The position numbers were made by a program, and so were the translations under genes. From the NCBI GenBank assembly GCA_024811115.1, contig JAKOGH010000051.1:62001-126000 (forward strand): DNA of 64,000 nucleotides, written 5' to 3'. Source of the DNA: Terana coerulea. Taxonomy: Eukaryota; Basidiomycota; Agaricomycetes; Polyporales; Phanerochaetaceae. The notes beneath the pieces were generated by a model. The model saw only the letters and a list, made by a program, of their open reading frames with translations, did no database searches and was not told the origin of the DNA. Below are positions 11,262 to 23,639 of the stretch, piece after piece. Each line of letters starts with the position of its first letter. Position 1 is the stretch's first letter.

Positions 11262-12484
11262 ACGCCGCGACTCTGCATCAGCCGAACTGTGTGAAAGAGA
11301 AGAAACCCAATTTGTACCATACCACGAACTTTGCAATCATGTAAAACATCAGTCTCGCCCATGCATGAGTTCCACACGAGTTTGGCCGTCTCCAAATGAT
11401 GCCTCGTATAGTTAGGCTTTAGCCCATCACGTTCTTATTTCACACAATACTCAGGCTAATTCCATGCATGGCCATGGTCGTGTCTCCCAGTCGCTTGTAC
11501 TTGCGCCGTTCTTTAGGTCTCACAACGGAGCGGCTACGACTTCATGAGCCTGAGAGCGACTCCTTTGTGGCGTTGACGCGCTGATGCGCTTCCCCCTTGG
11601 GGCGCTTGTATCGAGCCGTCGTTTGCCTCTTACTACCATGTCTTCGCCCAACGGTGCCTGCATTCGGTTGGCACCTGCTATTAATGTTTGGACATATGGA
11701 CCACAACTATCGCAACTAATCCCTCATGCGACATCTCCCTGTGCGTTCTGCTACGCATCTGCTGCAGCGCCGCTGAACTTCGCGCACAACTTGAACATGT
11801 CGAGCGATTCGTTAGTAGTTCCTGCATGTTGTCGCCTGCATTTTTCTCTGAGCTCATTTCAGATTGTCCAGCTTTCCCACGCTCCTCTTCATGAACAAAC
11901 AAAACGGCATCGCATTACAAGTGCGGCGGCACTGAACCTTCCGTGGCAGTGCGTCTTCCAGGGTGGCCCCTTGATCGTCAGTATACAAAACCAGAAGCCT
12001 GCATCCGATCTCATAATTCCCGGGAGAAAAGATTTCTGTCACTCTAACGCCCTGATCATTCTGTAGCAAGAAAGCTGCACAGGGGGCGGATGTACTGGAT
12101 CGGGTCGATCAACGATCGCCAGGAGACTCTCCTGAAGATCGGACTCCTGAACGCCACAAAGAGAGACCCACCGTGGTTTTGTGCCCACACCCGTTTCTGG
12201 AAGACTCAGGTACGCCCTTAGAAGATTCAGTGCGCTTCGTACGGATAGGTATTGGTTGGGTATTAGCTAGGAGAGGGCGATTATTTAAAACGCTAGCTCC
12301 TAAGCAGTTAGGAGGGTACTCCTGCTCTGTAGCCCCTGATGTTTTCGAATGATGCGAGGGCGGGCTCTGGAAGGGTATAAAAGCCCGGTGAGTTCTGCGC
12401 TCAATTCTCAAGCCAGTCTCACCTTCGAGCCTTCGCTTACAGTCGCACCCAAGCACCACACCAACCCACCGCTTCATATCTACC
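11262..12484. other. Intergenic between lectin and Gly-rich gene
   Basis: No gene supported. A plus-strand frame at 11584-12066 lacks any family feature. The right end holds the promoter of the Gly-rich secreted protein. Confidence 0.45.
12375..12382 (+). promoter_or_regulatory. TATA box of the Gly/Ser-rich secreted protein gene
   Basis: TATAAAAG, 110 bases before the ATG at 12485, followed by a pyrimidine-rich leader. Confidence 0.55.
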
Positions 12485-13178
12485 ATGCGCTCTTCATTCT
12501 TCGCTCTCGTCGTCCTTGCCGCGGTCGCAGACTCCGCTGTCGCCGCCCCAACGAGCTTCATCCCCATATTCAGCTCCGGCGCCGGCGGTAGCGGTGGCAG
12601 CGCGTCCACGGGCAGCTCGGGCAGCGTCAACGGCGGATCCGTGACGAACAGCGGCTGGGGTATCGCAATATCGGTACCTGTGAGTATATCGCACATCGTG
12701 ACGCGCCGCGTATCCTTTATTGATGTTTCTCATTACAGCCAAGGGGAGGCAGCGGTGGCGCCTCCGGCACGGGCAGCGCAGCCGGCGGCGACGGTGGCTA
12801 CGGCAGCCTCTTCGGCGTTGGCACCGGAGGAAGCGGCGGCAGCGCGAGCACCGGCAACTCGGGAAGTGCCAATGGCGGCTCGGTCACCAACTCGGGCTCT
12901 GGCGTCTTCAACGTCGGCTTCGGCACCGCGAGCAAGGGCGGGAGCGGCGGGCTCACCCTCAGCGGAAGCGCAGCTGGCGGCGACGGCGGCAGCGCGGGCC
13001 TCCTCGGAGGGAGCGGCGGCAGCGGTGGGAATGCGAAGACGGGGAGCGCTGGGAGCGCGGATGGCGGCTCGGTGACGAACGCGGGCTACGGGATTGTGAA
13101 CCTGGGGGCAGCTCGGGTAGTAACGGCGGTATCACACTGTCGGGCAGCGCGATGGGTGGCCAGGGCGGCCGGGCATGA
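12485..13178 (+). CDS. Secreted Gly/Ser-rich protein with internal repeats
   Basis: Exon 1 is 12485-12679, then a 59-nt intron, and exon 2 runs from 12739. A signal peptide is clear: MRSSFFALVVLAAVADSAVA with cleavage before APTS. The mature protein is made of Gly/Ser-rich repeats in which the core GGSGG-x-A-x-TG-x-SGS-x2-GGSVTN-x-G recurs three times (residues about 34-60, 95-122 and 157-185), separated by GSAAGGDGG spacers. The frame breaks at a run of five G (13104-13108): with six G the next codons continue the pattern (GSSGSNGGITLSGSAMGGQG) and end at the TGA at 13176-13178. I therefore place the end there. The role is unknown; a structural cell-wall or mucilage component is a guess. Confidence 0.75.
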
Positions 13179-13723
13179 ATGCGCAGGTGCATCCTCCCAG
13201 TTCTACTATTTTTATGGGACTTTGGGTCTTATGATGTATCTTGGATTTCTATTGGGCTTTTGGCGAATTCAATACCTTTATCTGTCCGTGTTCAAGATAG
13301 CTGGCCCGTTGAAAAGACCGTCCGACTCGGACGTAACATTTGCTGTGCAGATCGACGCCATACGGAGGGATGGAAGGCTCACATCGCAGCACGACCAAAG
13401 GAGTCAACAAGTGAACCTGATTAATGAAACATTTGTATACACTTGTTCAAACCGATGTAGTCCTTCACAGCCAGATTTCTGACACAACCATTCCTGCAAC
13501 CGCTTGGCCCACCCTCACGATGGGCTACTTGAAATCGCTAGTACGGTCCGGTGTCATGGTGCCGATACGGGTGGAGCCCGTAGACTGGCCCAGCTACATC
13601 CGCACCCTGGACCTCGGGATTGCGACGACGGAAACGCAAGACGTATACGTCGATACCGGCCGCGTCGCTCAGATCCGCGTCGATTTGTATACCATCCCAG
13701 TCGCTGGATTGTGTCAATGGTCG
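13179..13723. other. Intergenic; weak plus-strand frame
   Basis: 3' flank of the Gly-rich gene and of F-box-like copy 5. A plus-strand frame from about 13520 (MGYLKSLVRSGVMVPIRVE, then DLGIATTETQDVYVDTG) looks protein-like, but it runs into the antisense of copy 5's last exon, has no clear promoter or partner exon and no recognised family. Confidence 0.35.
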
Positions 13724-14726
13724 TCACCAGGAAAAGTAAGAGGCGGCGTACAATTCTTTCGTCCAGTCGCGCAGCGTGTGGACTTTGCGACGCAAGTGCT
13801 GCTTGAACGAATTCATTCCTTGCATCTCTTGATCTTGATAAAGTCGCTCCTCAGGCCAAGTCAAAGACATCCAGAGACGTTCAAAGAGTTCATCATCAAC
13901 CACTCTGTCCAGTCTGTAGTATCCAAGCATCGTTAATGAGTGTGGTTCAAGGCTAGAATGTGAGAAGTGCAACATACCTCGGCGCTAGCGTCTTCAAAAA
14001 AATCTCAGTGGTTACACCTGCGCTATTCAGCGCCAGCCCCCAGTTCTCGTGGTCGTCTACTAGAGCAACTTCATAACGAACTTGGTCCATGGGTGGAAAC
14101 ACCGCAAAGCTCCTGAGAACAATCGGGTGGGGATTGATCGTCCAGTTCGTGGCATTCCCTGGGCGCGCCATACCCTCTGCGTCCTTGAGACAGGGGATGT
14201 CCCAGACGCCACCAAGAACAGCGCGAGCTTGAGAGAATTCGATAAGTTTGAAGAGGGAGTTGGGCTTGACCACGTCGACACGGTCATCGCCGTCGTCGTC
14301 ATAACATGTGAGAGGGAAATCCCACTCTGGCATTTGCTCTTTCAGCTCCAGCATATCCTTAACTGTGGCATACCACAATATCAGATCTGCGGTAGATTCC
14401 GTGGTGCAGTGGGGAGACTCACGGTTCTCTGCAAGACGCGCTCTGCCACAGGCGGGGTGCTCGCAGACCCACGCATGAGCCGCACACTGCTGCGCCACCT
14501 TTCTCCAGTCCACCCGCCGCTCGCGCTCGCCTTGGAGGCAGCCAAGCCCGTGGGCCCGGCATTGTTCCCGCCAGAAATTCGGAATAGCATCATAGAGTGC
14601 CGCCGCGCGAGGGCATTGTTGATCGAAGTGGACATGAGAGAGCAGATCGTATGGGTCAATGTTCCTTTGGATCATCCGGAGCAGCTCGGTAGGAAGCCGG
14701 TCCATCAAGTTACCGGGTCGCAACAT
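13724..14726 (-). CDS. F-box-like family protein, copy 5
   Basis: Exons 14726-14423, 14362-13978 and 13913-13724 (304, 385, 190 nt) join to 293 codons without a break, 292 residues. The start is MLRPGNLMDRLPTELLRMIQ, F-box-like as in the other copies. The Cys/His motif reads HAWVCEHPACGRARL. The centre has PHPIVLRSFAVFPPMDQV, and the last exon ends LRDWTKELYAASYFSW. The 60-nt first intron is a multiple of three without a stop, so an unspliced reading is also open. It diverges strongly from copies 2-4 and has Asp-rich DDDGDDRVDVV where they are shorter, so this is an older duplicate. Function unknown. Confidence 0.72.
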
Positions 14727-15218
14727 GGCTCCTGGGACGGCAGAGAAAGGGGAGTGGCCTGAGAACGAGGAGTGCGGAGACAACAGAGAAATGAGAGTGG
14801 CGCGTAGACAATGCTTCGAGAAGCCAGGAAGCCACTCGAAAGATATAGAAAATTCCATTTCACGTGCGCATGCAACGAGTACAAGACATCAAATTTCAAA
14901 GTTACAAGGCGGTTTCCAGGCGCTAGTTTCGAGGAAACAAAGCATGAGGCGCAGAACGACGAAGCCACTAATTACAAGAATCTACGCACCGCTTTCAGCT
15001 GCGAACTGAGACGCTCAGAGACCATTGCATTGCGCTTTGTTGTAGTCGCGGATGCTGTCTTGGCCGGGGTCCGTCAGTGTCTCCGGTTAGTCGCTGTAGT
15101 AAGTGAGCCCGAAAACATCAGCGGCATTGTCGGGCAGCTCCTGGGCAGCGAAAGAAAGGCTGAACACCCGTTGATTATTGGGCATGTGCTCCAAACCTGT
15201 CCACCGCCTGAGAAACAT
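14727..15218. other. Intergenic between F-box-like copies 5 and 6
   Basis: Promoter side of copy 5 and 3' flank of copy 6. No further gene or repeat recognised. Confidence 0.45.
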
Positions 15219-16173
15219 TCAGTCAGAGCTGCCAGAAATGCGAGCGAGGATTGGAAGAGAGACATACACAATTTGAAACCAGTCTCTCTGTTTTTGTACC
15301 GAGGAGACGACTTTCATCGGATTCCAACTTTTTGGAAATATGGCTTCGGCATCATCCACGAGCTCCATATACTGCAGTAAATCATACGTAGAGATATCTT
15401 CGCAAAGACTATCTACGGTGAGCTCGAGTTGAAGCAGGTGAGATGGAGAAGCCACGCACAAGGGGATAAGGGTCTCGGTCACAGCGCGAACTGTTGCGCC
15501 GAGATTATTGTGTACAGCATCAAGGGCGACGACTCCGAACAGCATCACAGATAGAGGAGGGAAAGTAGCGAAGCTCTGCAGTGCAATAGGATGATAGTCC
15601 AGTGCGTCCAGCGTAGGAAATAGAACAATGTCGCTGGGAAGTTGGTCCGGTCGGCGAAGGTACGGTATGTCGCTGTCGTCGACGTTAAGAAAGAAGCCGA
15701 TGTGGCGAAAAATCGAGTTTTTCCGGAAAGGACCTTCATTGGGGCCTTCAACTATTGATACTGTTTGAAAGTTCGCCCAAGAACTCCAGTCCTCTTGCGC
15801 TTTCTGCATCATACTGGCTGGTACCCAAGTCAGCTATAAGTCATTGAAGCAGCATCGTGAAGTTCTGCTCACCATTCTCTTCAAGCCTCGCTCTTCCACA
15901 CGCAGGATGCCTGCACACCCACGCGTGCCTCGCGCACTCCAACGCAGTCCTTTTCCAATCAGTCGCGTCCATCCCCGCCGTGAGGCAGCCGAGCCCCTGA
16001 GCGCGACACATCATCATCCAACACACGTCGGGTATCCCTTCGTAGCAGGCGGCGGTACGGTTGCAGAGTGCGTAGTAGCACGCGTTTCCGAGTAAGTCGC
16101 AAGGGTCGAAGGCGTCCTTAATCATCGCAAGTAGTTCGTTCGGGAGGTCGAGCAGTGTCTTCACGTTCGCCAT
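15219..16173 (-). CDS. F-box-like family protein, copy 6
   Basis: Two exons, 16173-15873 and 15817-15219, join to 300 codons (299 residues). The start MANVKTLLDLPNELLAMIKD resembles an F-box. The family motif reads HAWVCRHPACGRARL, the intron again follows E-N-G, the central block reads LQSFATFPPLS, and the tail has FPKSWNPMKVV...QRDWFQIVY. Unlike copies 2-5 it appears to read through the position of the second intron, keeping an extra Leu-rich stretch (SHLLQLELTVDSL). Splicing there would meet a stop in the phase I tried. Function unknown. Confidence 0.72.
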
Positions 16174-16594
16174 AGTTTGGTGCAGGAGTGTCAGATGCAA
16201 CTGCGTTGAAAGTAACGTCCGGACTTGAAGACACCCAATTCACGGTTACGCCAAGACTCCGGTCGGTGGACGCTAGCTTTCGTGAGATGAAAATGGGTGG
16301 AAGGGATGTGGTGGTAAGCGGTAAGGCATGACGGGCGCTCTCACACACTTCTCACACCGCGACATTCGCCATTCGCTCTTGATCAAGTCTTGTTCGCTGC
16401 AGTCTCAAGCTAAGTACTGTACTGTACACCTAAGCTCAGATAATCCTTGGACTTAAGCTAGATTACTCTTAATAGCTTCCGCAATATCCGCCTCATGGTG
16501 ATTTCCGCAGCCAGCCGGCGCAGAACTTGTTCGTTGCAGCGAATGTCAATGGATATAGAAATGCATATATTCTTGTATCACAAGCATATGTATA
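16174..16594. other. Promoter side of copy 6, edge of inverted arm
   Basis: Unremarkable sequence up to the first base shared with the right-hand arm. AT-richer towards 16.55-16.60 kb, where the structured repeat block begins. Confidence 0.4.
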
Positions 16595-18065
16595 CAGCAA
16601 TTTAAGGCACAGGTTAGTTTCGTTCCCAGGTCCAAGAACCTGAGAAGTACTCGTCCAGGCGACCACGAAGAGGTCTGTGCCAGGACGACCAGACGTCGCC
16701 CTCCGCCAGGAATATATCTCCCTAAGCCAACAAATTCCGAGTCATCCCATCTACGCTACGTTGACGTCGTCAGCTGGTCCTAAAGCTTGGAGCTCTATGC
16801 ATTCAGAGCGGGGCCCAAAGGTCGAGAACGTCCGGGTTGCCATGTTGAGGGTCGGCCATGGGGTTTGGAATCAGCAGCCTGAGGCTGTCCAGTGCAGACT
16901 GGAGGGTAGGCTCAGGACGATGCCCGAACCTTGGGAAATCAGTGCAGCCCCTGATATGTTCCCTTGCCGTAGAGTGGACCTTGTCCATCATCTCGAAGAC
17001 AGGACGAGCGCGAGCTCTACCTCTGTCTGTTGAAGTGGGTACGAAGCCCAGTTCCTGGAGAGGCTGGACCTTGTCCCCACGCGATTTCTCGCGTGACCTC
17101 TCCTTGTCGTGAAGTGGACCTTGTCCATCATCCCGAAGACGGGGCGAGCGTGAACCCGACACCTGTCTGTTGAAGTGGGTACAGAGCCCAAATCCTGGAG
17201 AGGCTGGACCTTGTCCCCACGCGATTTCTCGCGTGACCTCTCCTTGTCGTGAAGCGGACCTTGTCCGTCATCCCGAAGACGGGGTGAGTGTTAACTCAAC
17301 CCTCATCTGGTGAAGTGGGTACAGAGCCCAAATCCTAGAGAAGCTGGACCTTGTCCCCACGAAGTTGCCTTAGTGACTTCTCTTTGTCGTGAAGTGGACC
17401 TTGTCCATCATCCCGAAGACGGGGCAAGCGCGAACGCAGCGCCCGTCTGTTGAAGTGGGTACGAAGCCCAAATCCTGGAGAGGCTGGACCTTGTCCCCAC
17501 GCGATTGCTCGCGTGACCTCTCCTTGTCGTGAAGCGGACCTTGTCCGTCATCCCGAAGACAGGGCAAGTGTAAACTTGACGCCTGCCTGGTGAAGTGGGT
17601 GCGAAGCCCAAATCCTAGAGAGGCTGGACCTTGTCCCCACGCGATTACTCGCGTGACCTCTCCTTGACGAGAACTGGGCCGAAGCCCAGCTCTCGGAGGC
17701 AGAGAGAAATTAAATAATCTCAGCTCCAACCTCGTACAGAGCCTAAACCCAGGTGATGGTCAAGAACGGCTCGGGAGGGGAAGACCCGGAAGAGTAAGCA
17801 GAAGTAGCTTACCTCGATGGCCAGCACTAGAGTTGTTTCTGGTATGGAAGGAAGATGGAGAGGGACAGGAGAACTGGGGAGTCAAGTCGAAGTAGGCCAG
17901 TCTTTATACCCGTGGAGGCTGGCGGGGTCACGCGTCTGGCCGTTTGTTTGCAGTAAACAGGCTCGATCGCGACGCGTCGTTGATAGGCGCCCATGCCTTA
18001 GGCCCGGCAGTGGCCGGTTGGTGGCCGGTGCTTCGACGTGGTGGCGTTGGCGAGTCCGGCTTCCT
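16595..18065 (-). repeat. Structured-RNA repeat block A (left outer block)
   Basis: Reverse-oriented partner of 58765-60195. Read on the minus strand: ACGCGT boxes and a TATA box (17902-17908), a pyrimidine-rich leader, five units spaced exactly 140 bp (hairpins at 17638, 17498, 17358, 17218 and 17078), then a conserved 3' stem region near 16.62-16.70 kb. Every unit has a 7-bp stem of the CACGCGA/TCGCGTG type capped by GAAA, GCAA or GTAA, an outer helix GGAGAGG/CCTCTCC or AGAGAAG/CTTCTCT, and TGGAC-AAG-GTCCA or CGGAC-AAG-GTCCG hairpins. The pairs covary between units; one of the hairpins (17358) has a single mismatch. 140 is not a multiple of three, so the short frames it contains are not a protein repeat. 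Confidence 0.8.
17902..17908 (-). promoter_or_regulatory. TATA box of repeat block A
   Basis: TATAAAG on the minus strand, in the same place relative to the units as the TATA of block A' (58930). ACGCGT motifs lie within about 80 bases upstream on that strand. Confidence 0.5.
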
Positions 18066-18149
18066 AACCTGCCGACCGCTCCTCAGTACACACGCATAGG
18101 GCGAATATTCTCATGAATAACCGAAAGCATGCAATAGCGTAAGATGATT

Positions 18150-18480
18150 AAATGTTATTTAGGGGAGTTGGCAGTGCTGTCTGCTGGCAGACGACTACGT
18201 GCCAGGGAGGGCTCAAAGCTGTAAGTCACCAGAGGGCTGTTGCAGGGCGACCAGTGAAAGTCATACAAAACGGGCACCGGGGCAGCTGCTGATAATGACG
18301 GTAAACGCAAGCGTAGAGACTGAGCGGGTGCGGTATTGTATTTGGCGATGTACGGCTTTCGCAGGTTGATATTTTCGTCGAGACAAATGTTCGAGTGGAA
18401 CGCGGTCGAGAAGGTGATGATGGGGCGACCTGGCATCCCCACTATTATAAATGACAAGGTTATTGAGGAATATAATATGG
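18150..18480 (-). pseudogene. Lignin peroxidase relic (exon 3 part)
   Basis: The minus strand reads IITFSTAFHSNICLDENI and LRKPYIAKYNTAP, matching the haem-peroxidase segment [19 protein letters not shown]...[13 protein letters not shown] of the full gene at 22.1-23.5 kb. Frame is lost soon after; no start, no exon 4 in phase. Counterpart on the right arm: 53333-54440. Confidence 0.7.
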
Positions 18481-18989
18481 TGAGCTCGCTAGCCTCGACG
18501 TTGCAATAGCCACGAGCGAAGAGGCTCCGTTCGATATCCTTAGCAACGGGAACAGAGCGCGGGAAGCGGGGTTGGCGGTATGTTGTCTACCGCTGAAGCG
18601 AGTGACAATCCTCGTAATCACGCTTAGCATAAGCACGTGAAACGACTAGCTGGCAAGGAGAACAGAAGGTCTGTACGTTGCGTGACCTGAAGGACGACCA
18701 GGACGACAGAGAGTCCGGGGAGTAGCCGGGCGGGTCCGCAAGTCTACGGTAAGCCTGAAGCTGAGAGTCGTAGCGAGGATATAGATGTCATAAGAGTTGT
18801 AGAGCTGGTCGAGTACGCTTGTCGTACCTGTCGCTAAGCCTGCAGGCCGACATTTTATGGCTTACCAGGAGCAGGTGTGCGACCCCAAAATTGCCGATCG
18901 ATGCATTTTTATTTATTAATGAGCTGCGCCAGTGCTATGAAGAATACCCGAAAGTCGATGGTAAGTTTGCATATATAGCCCATAGACGA

Positions 18990-19480
18990 CGGTCACTCAC
19001 AGGTCATTGAGCTGTCTGGCGCAAATCCGCCGCGCGATCAAGTGGTTAGGCTGCAGACGCATTTCGCCAGGTAGAGGTAACTCGATTTCACTTTGGTTGC
19101 CACCTGAGCCAGGGAAAGCAGTTCCAAGGAGATGAGTCTCGACATAGAACTCGACGTCAAGTTGGCCGCGGGTCGGGTTGAAGAACAGACCCTTTTTGTT
19201 GGAACGACATCGTTGGCGGTCACAATCTGATTGCTGCGTAAATAAGATGTGAGAACGGTCAGAATGGGCGCATATAGTCAGCAAAACTCACACATAGCGC
19301 ATCCAGACGGTCTCAAACTGCCAATGTCAGTGCGAGTGGTCGTCGGGATACCATCGGGCAACCCAGTAGCGGAGCCGACAAAGAGCAGAGAGAACTTGAC
19401 TATATTTGCGCCAGCATCGTTCAGAAGCTGACATACGGTGAGTATGGGTTTCAGGCAGGGAAGTGAGAGCCACATACAGG
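18990..19480 (-). pseudogene. Lignin peroxidase relic (end of exon 3 and exon 4)
   Basis: About 19290-19460 keeps LLNDAGAN and QFETVWM (compare [17 protein letters not shown], including the Trp of the long-range electron-transfer site). About 19040-19220 keeps [18 protein letters not shown] and [16 protein letters not shown] of exon 4. Stops and frame changes interrupt it. Mirror-image counterpart at 52.5-53.1 kb. Confidence 0.7.
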
Positions 19481-20399
19481 TATTTCGAGCTCTTAGTCAC
19501 GTCATCCATAACATTGGAATGGGATGATTGCGGCACACTTCTTCTGAGGAGCAAACAAATTTCAAGAGGAAGTTGACCAGAAAAGTGAGGGCATAACATA
19601 CCTCTCCCATTGATGTAGAAGTCGAAATAGCCGAAATTCAGTTGGGCTTGTAGGCCGGTCACTGAGGGCCTAATGTGATATTGCTGCTTGAAGGTATTCC
19701 CAGGAGCTCTCATTCGTCTCGTTATCAATACGCTTTCCCCGTCATTCCGGCTGCTACTGATGTAAGCCTTCGACGACCAATTCAGCAGCGAAGCACTCTA
19801 CTCACCCTTTTCTTTCAGCTTTGCTCTCCGACGTACAGCACGATTGCACATGCATAAGTGCGTCGACAGCAGCACTGCGCTAACCGACCATCCGTCGCTC
19901 TGTCTTCTCCGTACGCCGAAGCTCTCACGCGCGACATATCATCCCTCAGAACCGGCCGGTCGACAGGGTGAGTGTAAAGTTCGTCATGGCGCGTCCACCC
20001 GCAATTTCTGAGGTTTCATTGTTCCAGGAAAGCGGGGTAAGGTTGACGGCGTTCGTGGTAATACCAAGTGGCGTGTACAGAAGTCGAGCAGCGGTTTCAC
20101 GCTGAGCCTTGGCTAGGTACGGGAGGTCGGATCTGACTGCACTAAAAGCTGCGTCCGAGACAGAGGACGTCTTCATCACATATGCGCACCGACACGAGCA
20201 TGCTACCGTTCGCAGTACGAGAACGGGTCGTGGTAGAGGAGCAGTGTCGTGGTGGTAAGCGGCAAGATATAATGAGCGCCGACGAATCTGTTGCAGTGAC
20301 CAAGTACTAAGCGCACATGCCCAGATCTCAGACCTCGCACGCGGAAAGAAAACGTCAGGAAAATAATGAAATATATTATCCCCGAGCGCATATACACAC
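19481..20399. other. Degenerate sequence shared with the right arm
   Basis: Mirrors 51.73-52.5 kb (for example the stretch around 20.05-20.17 kb against 51.97-52.07 kb). No intact gene. The minus frame near 19946-20179 has no peroxidase motif and no recognised family. Confidence 0.5.
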
Positions 20400-21800
20400 T
20401 AACTTAAGGCACAGGTTAGTTTCGTTCTCAGGCCCTAAGACCTGAGAGTTACTCGTCCTGACGACCGCGAAGAGGTCTGTGCCAGGACGACAAGATGCCG
20501 CCCTTCCGTCAGGAATACATCTGCCCCGATCAACATGAACAGCCCATCCACTCCTCTACACCATCCATCTCCGGCGCCCAAGACATTGAAGATTAGTTGA
20601 TTGAGGCCCTTGTCCGAGTGTCGAGGATTGATCGCGCGCGTGTGCCGAGACCAGGAGGGCTTGACCCCGGCGGACCCGGGACGATGCCCGAGCCCTGAGA
20701 AGGTAGGTGCGACCCCGCGCCCGAAGGCAACCTTCCCTTGCCGTACAGCAAATGTTGCTCGTACTCTGAGACGGTGCGAGCATACACTCGACGCTTGCCT
20801 GTTGATGTGGGTACAGAGCCCAACATCCTGGAGAGGCTGGACGTTGTCCCGGTCACGATTGCTCGGACCACCTCTCCTTGTCGTAGAGCGGACTACGTCC
20901 ATGCTCCCGATGACGGTGCGGGCTCGCGCCCTAAGTCCACCTTTGAAGTGAGCATGAAGCTCAAATCGCGGCAGGGTCATAATTATCCTCGTCGTAGTGA
21001 CTCGGACGACCCCTCCTTGCCAGGGAGGTGAAAAGCTTCACCTCCCCGAGAGGCAGAGCGTGCCACCGGCGCAAACCACGACACCTGCTCTGGATGGGGA
21101 ACAAACCTAACACCGTCGATGCTAGGCAGTTCCCCGAGACAGGGCGGGCTACAAGCGCAGGGCTCAACAGCTGCTTTTGAAGTGGGTACTGAGCCCAACA
21201 TCCTGAAGAGGCCGGAAATCTCCCGGACACTCTTCTTGTCAAAGGGCTGAACATTTACAGCGCTCTGGGAGGCAGCTCGAGCCACGAGTGCGGGCTCAGA
21301 GCTGCCTTTTGAAGTGGGTACTGAGCCCAACATTCTGAAGGGGCTGGAAAGTTTCCCAGACACCCTTCTTGTCGAGACCTTGGGTCCGGCCAGCGAACCC
21401 AAGGTCTCGCAGGTGGAGCAAGACTAGGCTTTACTCCAGCCTGGCAACGAGACCGGCCTGGGAGGAAAGTGAGTAAAGAAAACTAGAGGAGTAGATGAAA
21501 TGCGCGCACGGCGAGCTCAGGCTCCAGTACTGGGAGGAGGAGATGGGGGATAGAAGGAAGGGGGATGAGGAAATACGGTCGAGGTGGGCAGGCTCTTATA
21601 CCTTTGGGGCTGACGAGTCACGCGTGAGTCTGTTTAGTCGCAGTCAACGGCCTCGATCGCGACGCGTGACGCGTCAACTGCACGCGTCGTGTCAAAGCGC
21701 CCGTCCGGTATCTGCCGGTGGTTCGACTTTGTGGCGTTCCCTGGATCTGGCGATTTTTGGCGCTTCATCTTCGACGCGTCCAGCTCCCTCTCACGCTGCA
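20400..21800 (-). repeat. Structured-RNA repeat block B (left inner block)
   Basis: Follows the 3' end of the full lignin peroxidase gene on the minus strand and mirrors 50330-51725. It has several ACGCGT boxes, TATAAGAG (21593-21600), a pyrimidine-rich leader and diverged units of the same fold as block A. Examples on the minus strand are GAAGGG/CCCTTC enclosing CTGG..CCAG, GAAGAG/CTCTTC enclosing CCGG..CCGG, and GGAGAGG/CCTCTCC enclosing a GGTCCGA-GCAA-TCGTGACC hairpin. Each is followed by AGGATNTTGGGCT..GTACCCAC. The 3' end has the stems TCTCAGG/CCTGAGA and GTCCTG/CAGGAC in common with block A. Confidence 0.75.
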
Positions 21801-22139
21801 AGCCCTTATTCTCTGCAGTTTGAGATCTATGAGATAATAGTCACATTTGCTACAAATAAATCGCCAGAAAGTTCTTTGTCTGAACACGGTGAGAAATTTC
21901 GCAACTTCATACATTGTTCAAGTCATGTACTTACGCACTGGTCAGACTGTATCAAGTATCTTTCACAAGTAGAGGAGCCTGTAGACAGGAAGAGTGTTTG
22001 CCACTACGAAAAAATGCCGAACATGAACGTCAAGCTAAACAGCTACGATGGGCAGCGCATAGTATATATATAAACCTACGACCGTACAGTGTAACCAAAG
22101 ACCAACCAAACAGCTCAGAGACACAACTCCAGCAGCTAC
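21801..22139. other. 3' flank of lignin peroxidase copy 1
   Basis: Shared with 49971-50329 in the right arm (ACTGTACGGTCGTAGG, CTTGATACAGTC). Presumably peroxidase 3' untranslated region and spacer. Confidence 0.5.
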
Positions 22140-23539
<1,400 letters not shown>

Positions 23540-23610
23540 GGTCGTCCTGGGAGCTGGAGCTGTAGAGGAGAGACGAACGTCCTGAGGGTTGTAGAGCCCC
23601 TCGAGCTCAT

Positions 23611-23618
23611 CTTTTATA
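23611..23618 (-). promoter_or_regulatory. TATA box of lignin peroxidase copy 1
   Basis: TATAAAAG 72 bases upstream of the ATG; the same box and leader are present in front of copy 2 (48504-48511). Confidence 0.65.
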
Positions 23619-23639
23619 CCTCTCACCGCGCTCTCGACA

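Noticed and set aside
16595..18065. Repeat blocks as LTRs of a retrotransposon
   Set aside because: The copies are inverted relative to each other, no gag/pol remnants lie between block pairs, and no TG..CA ends or target-site duplications were seen. A non-autonomous element cannot be fully excluded.
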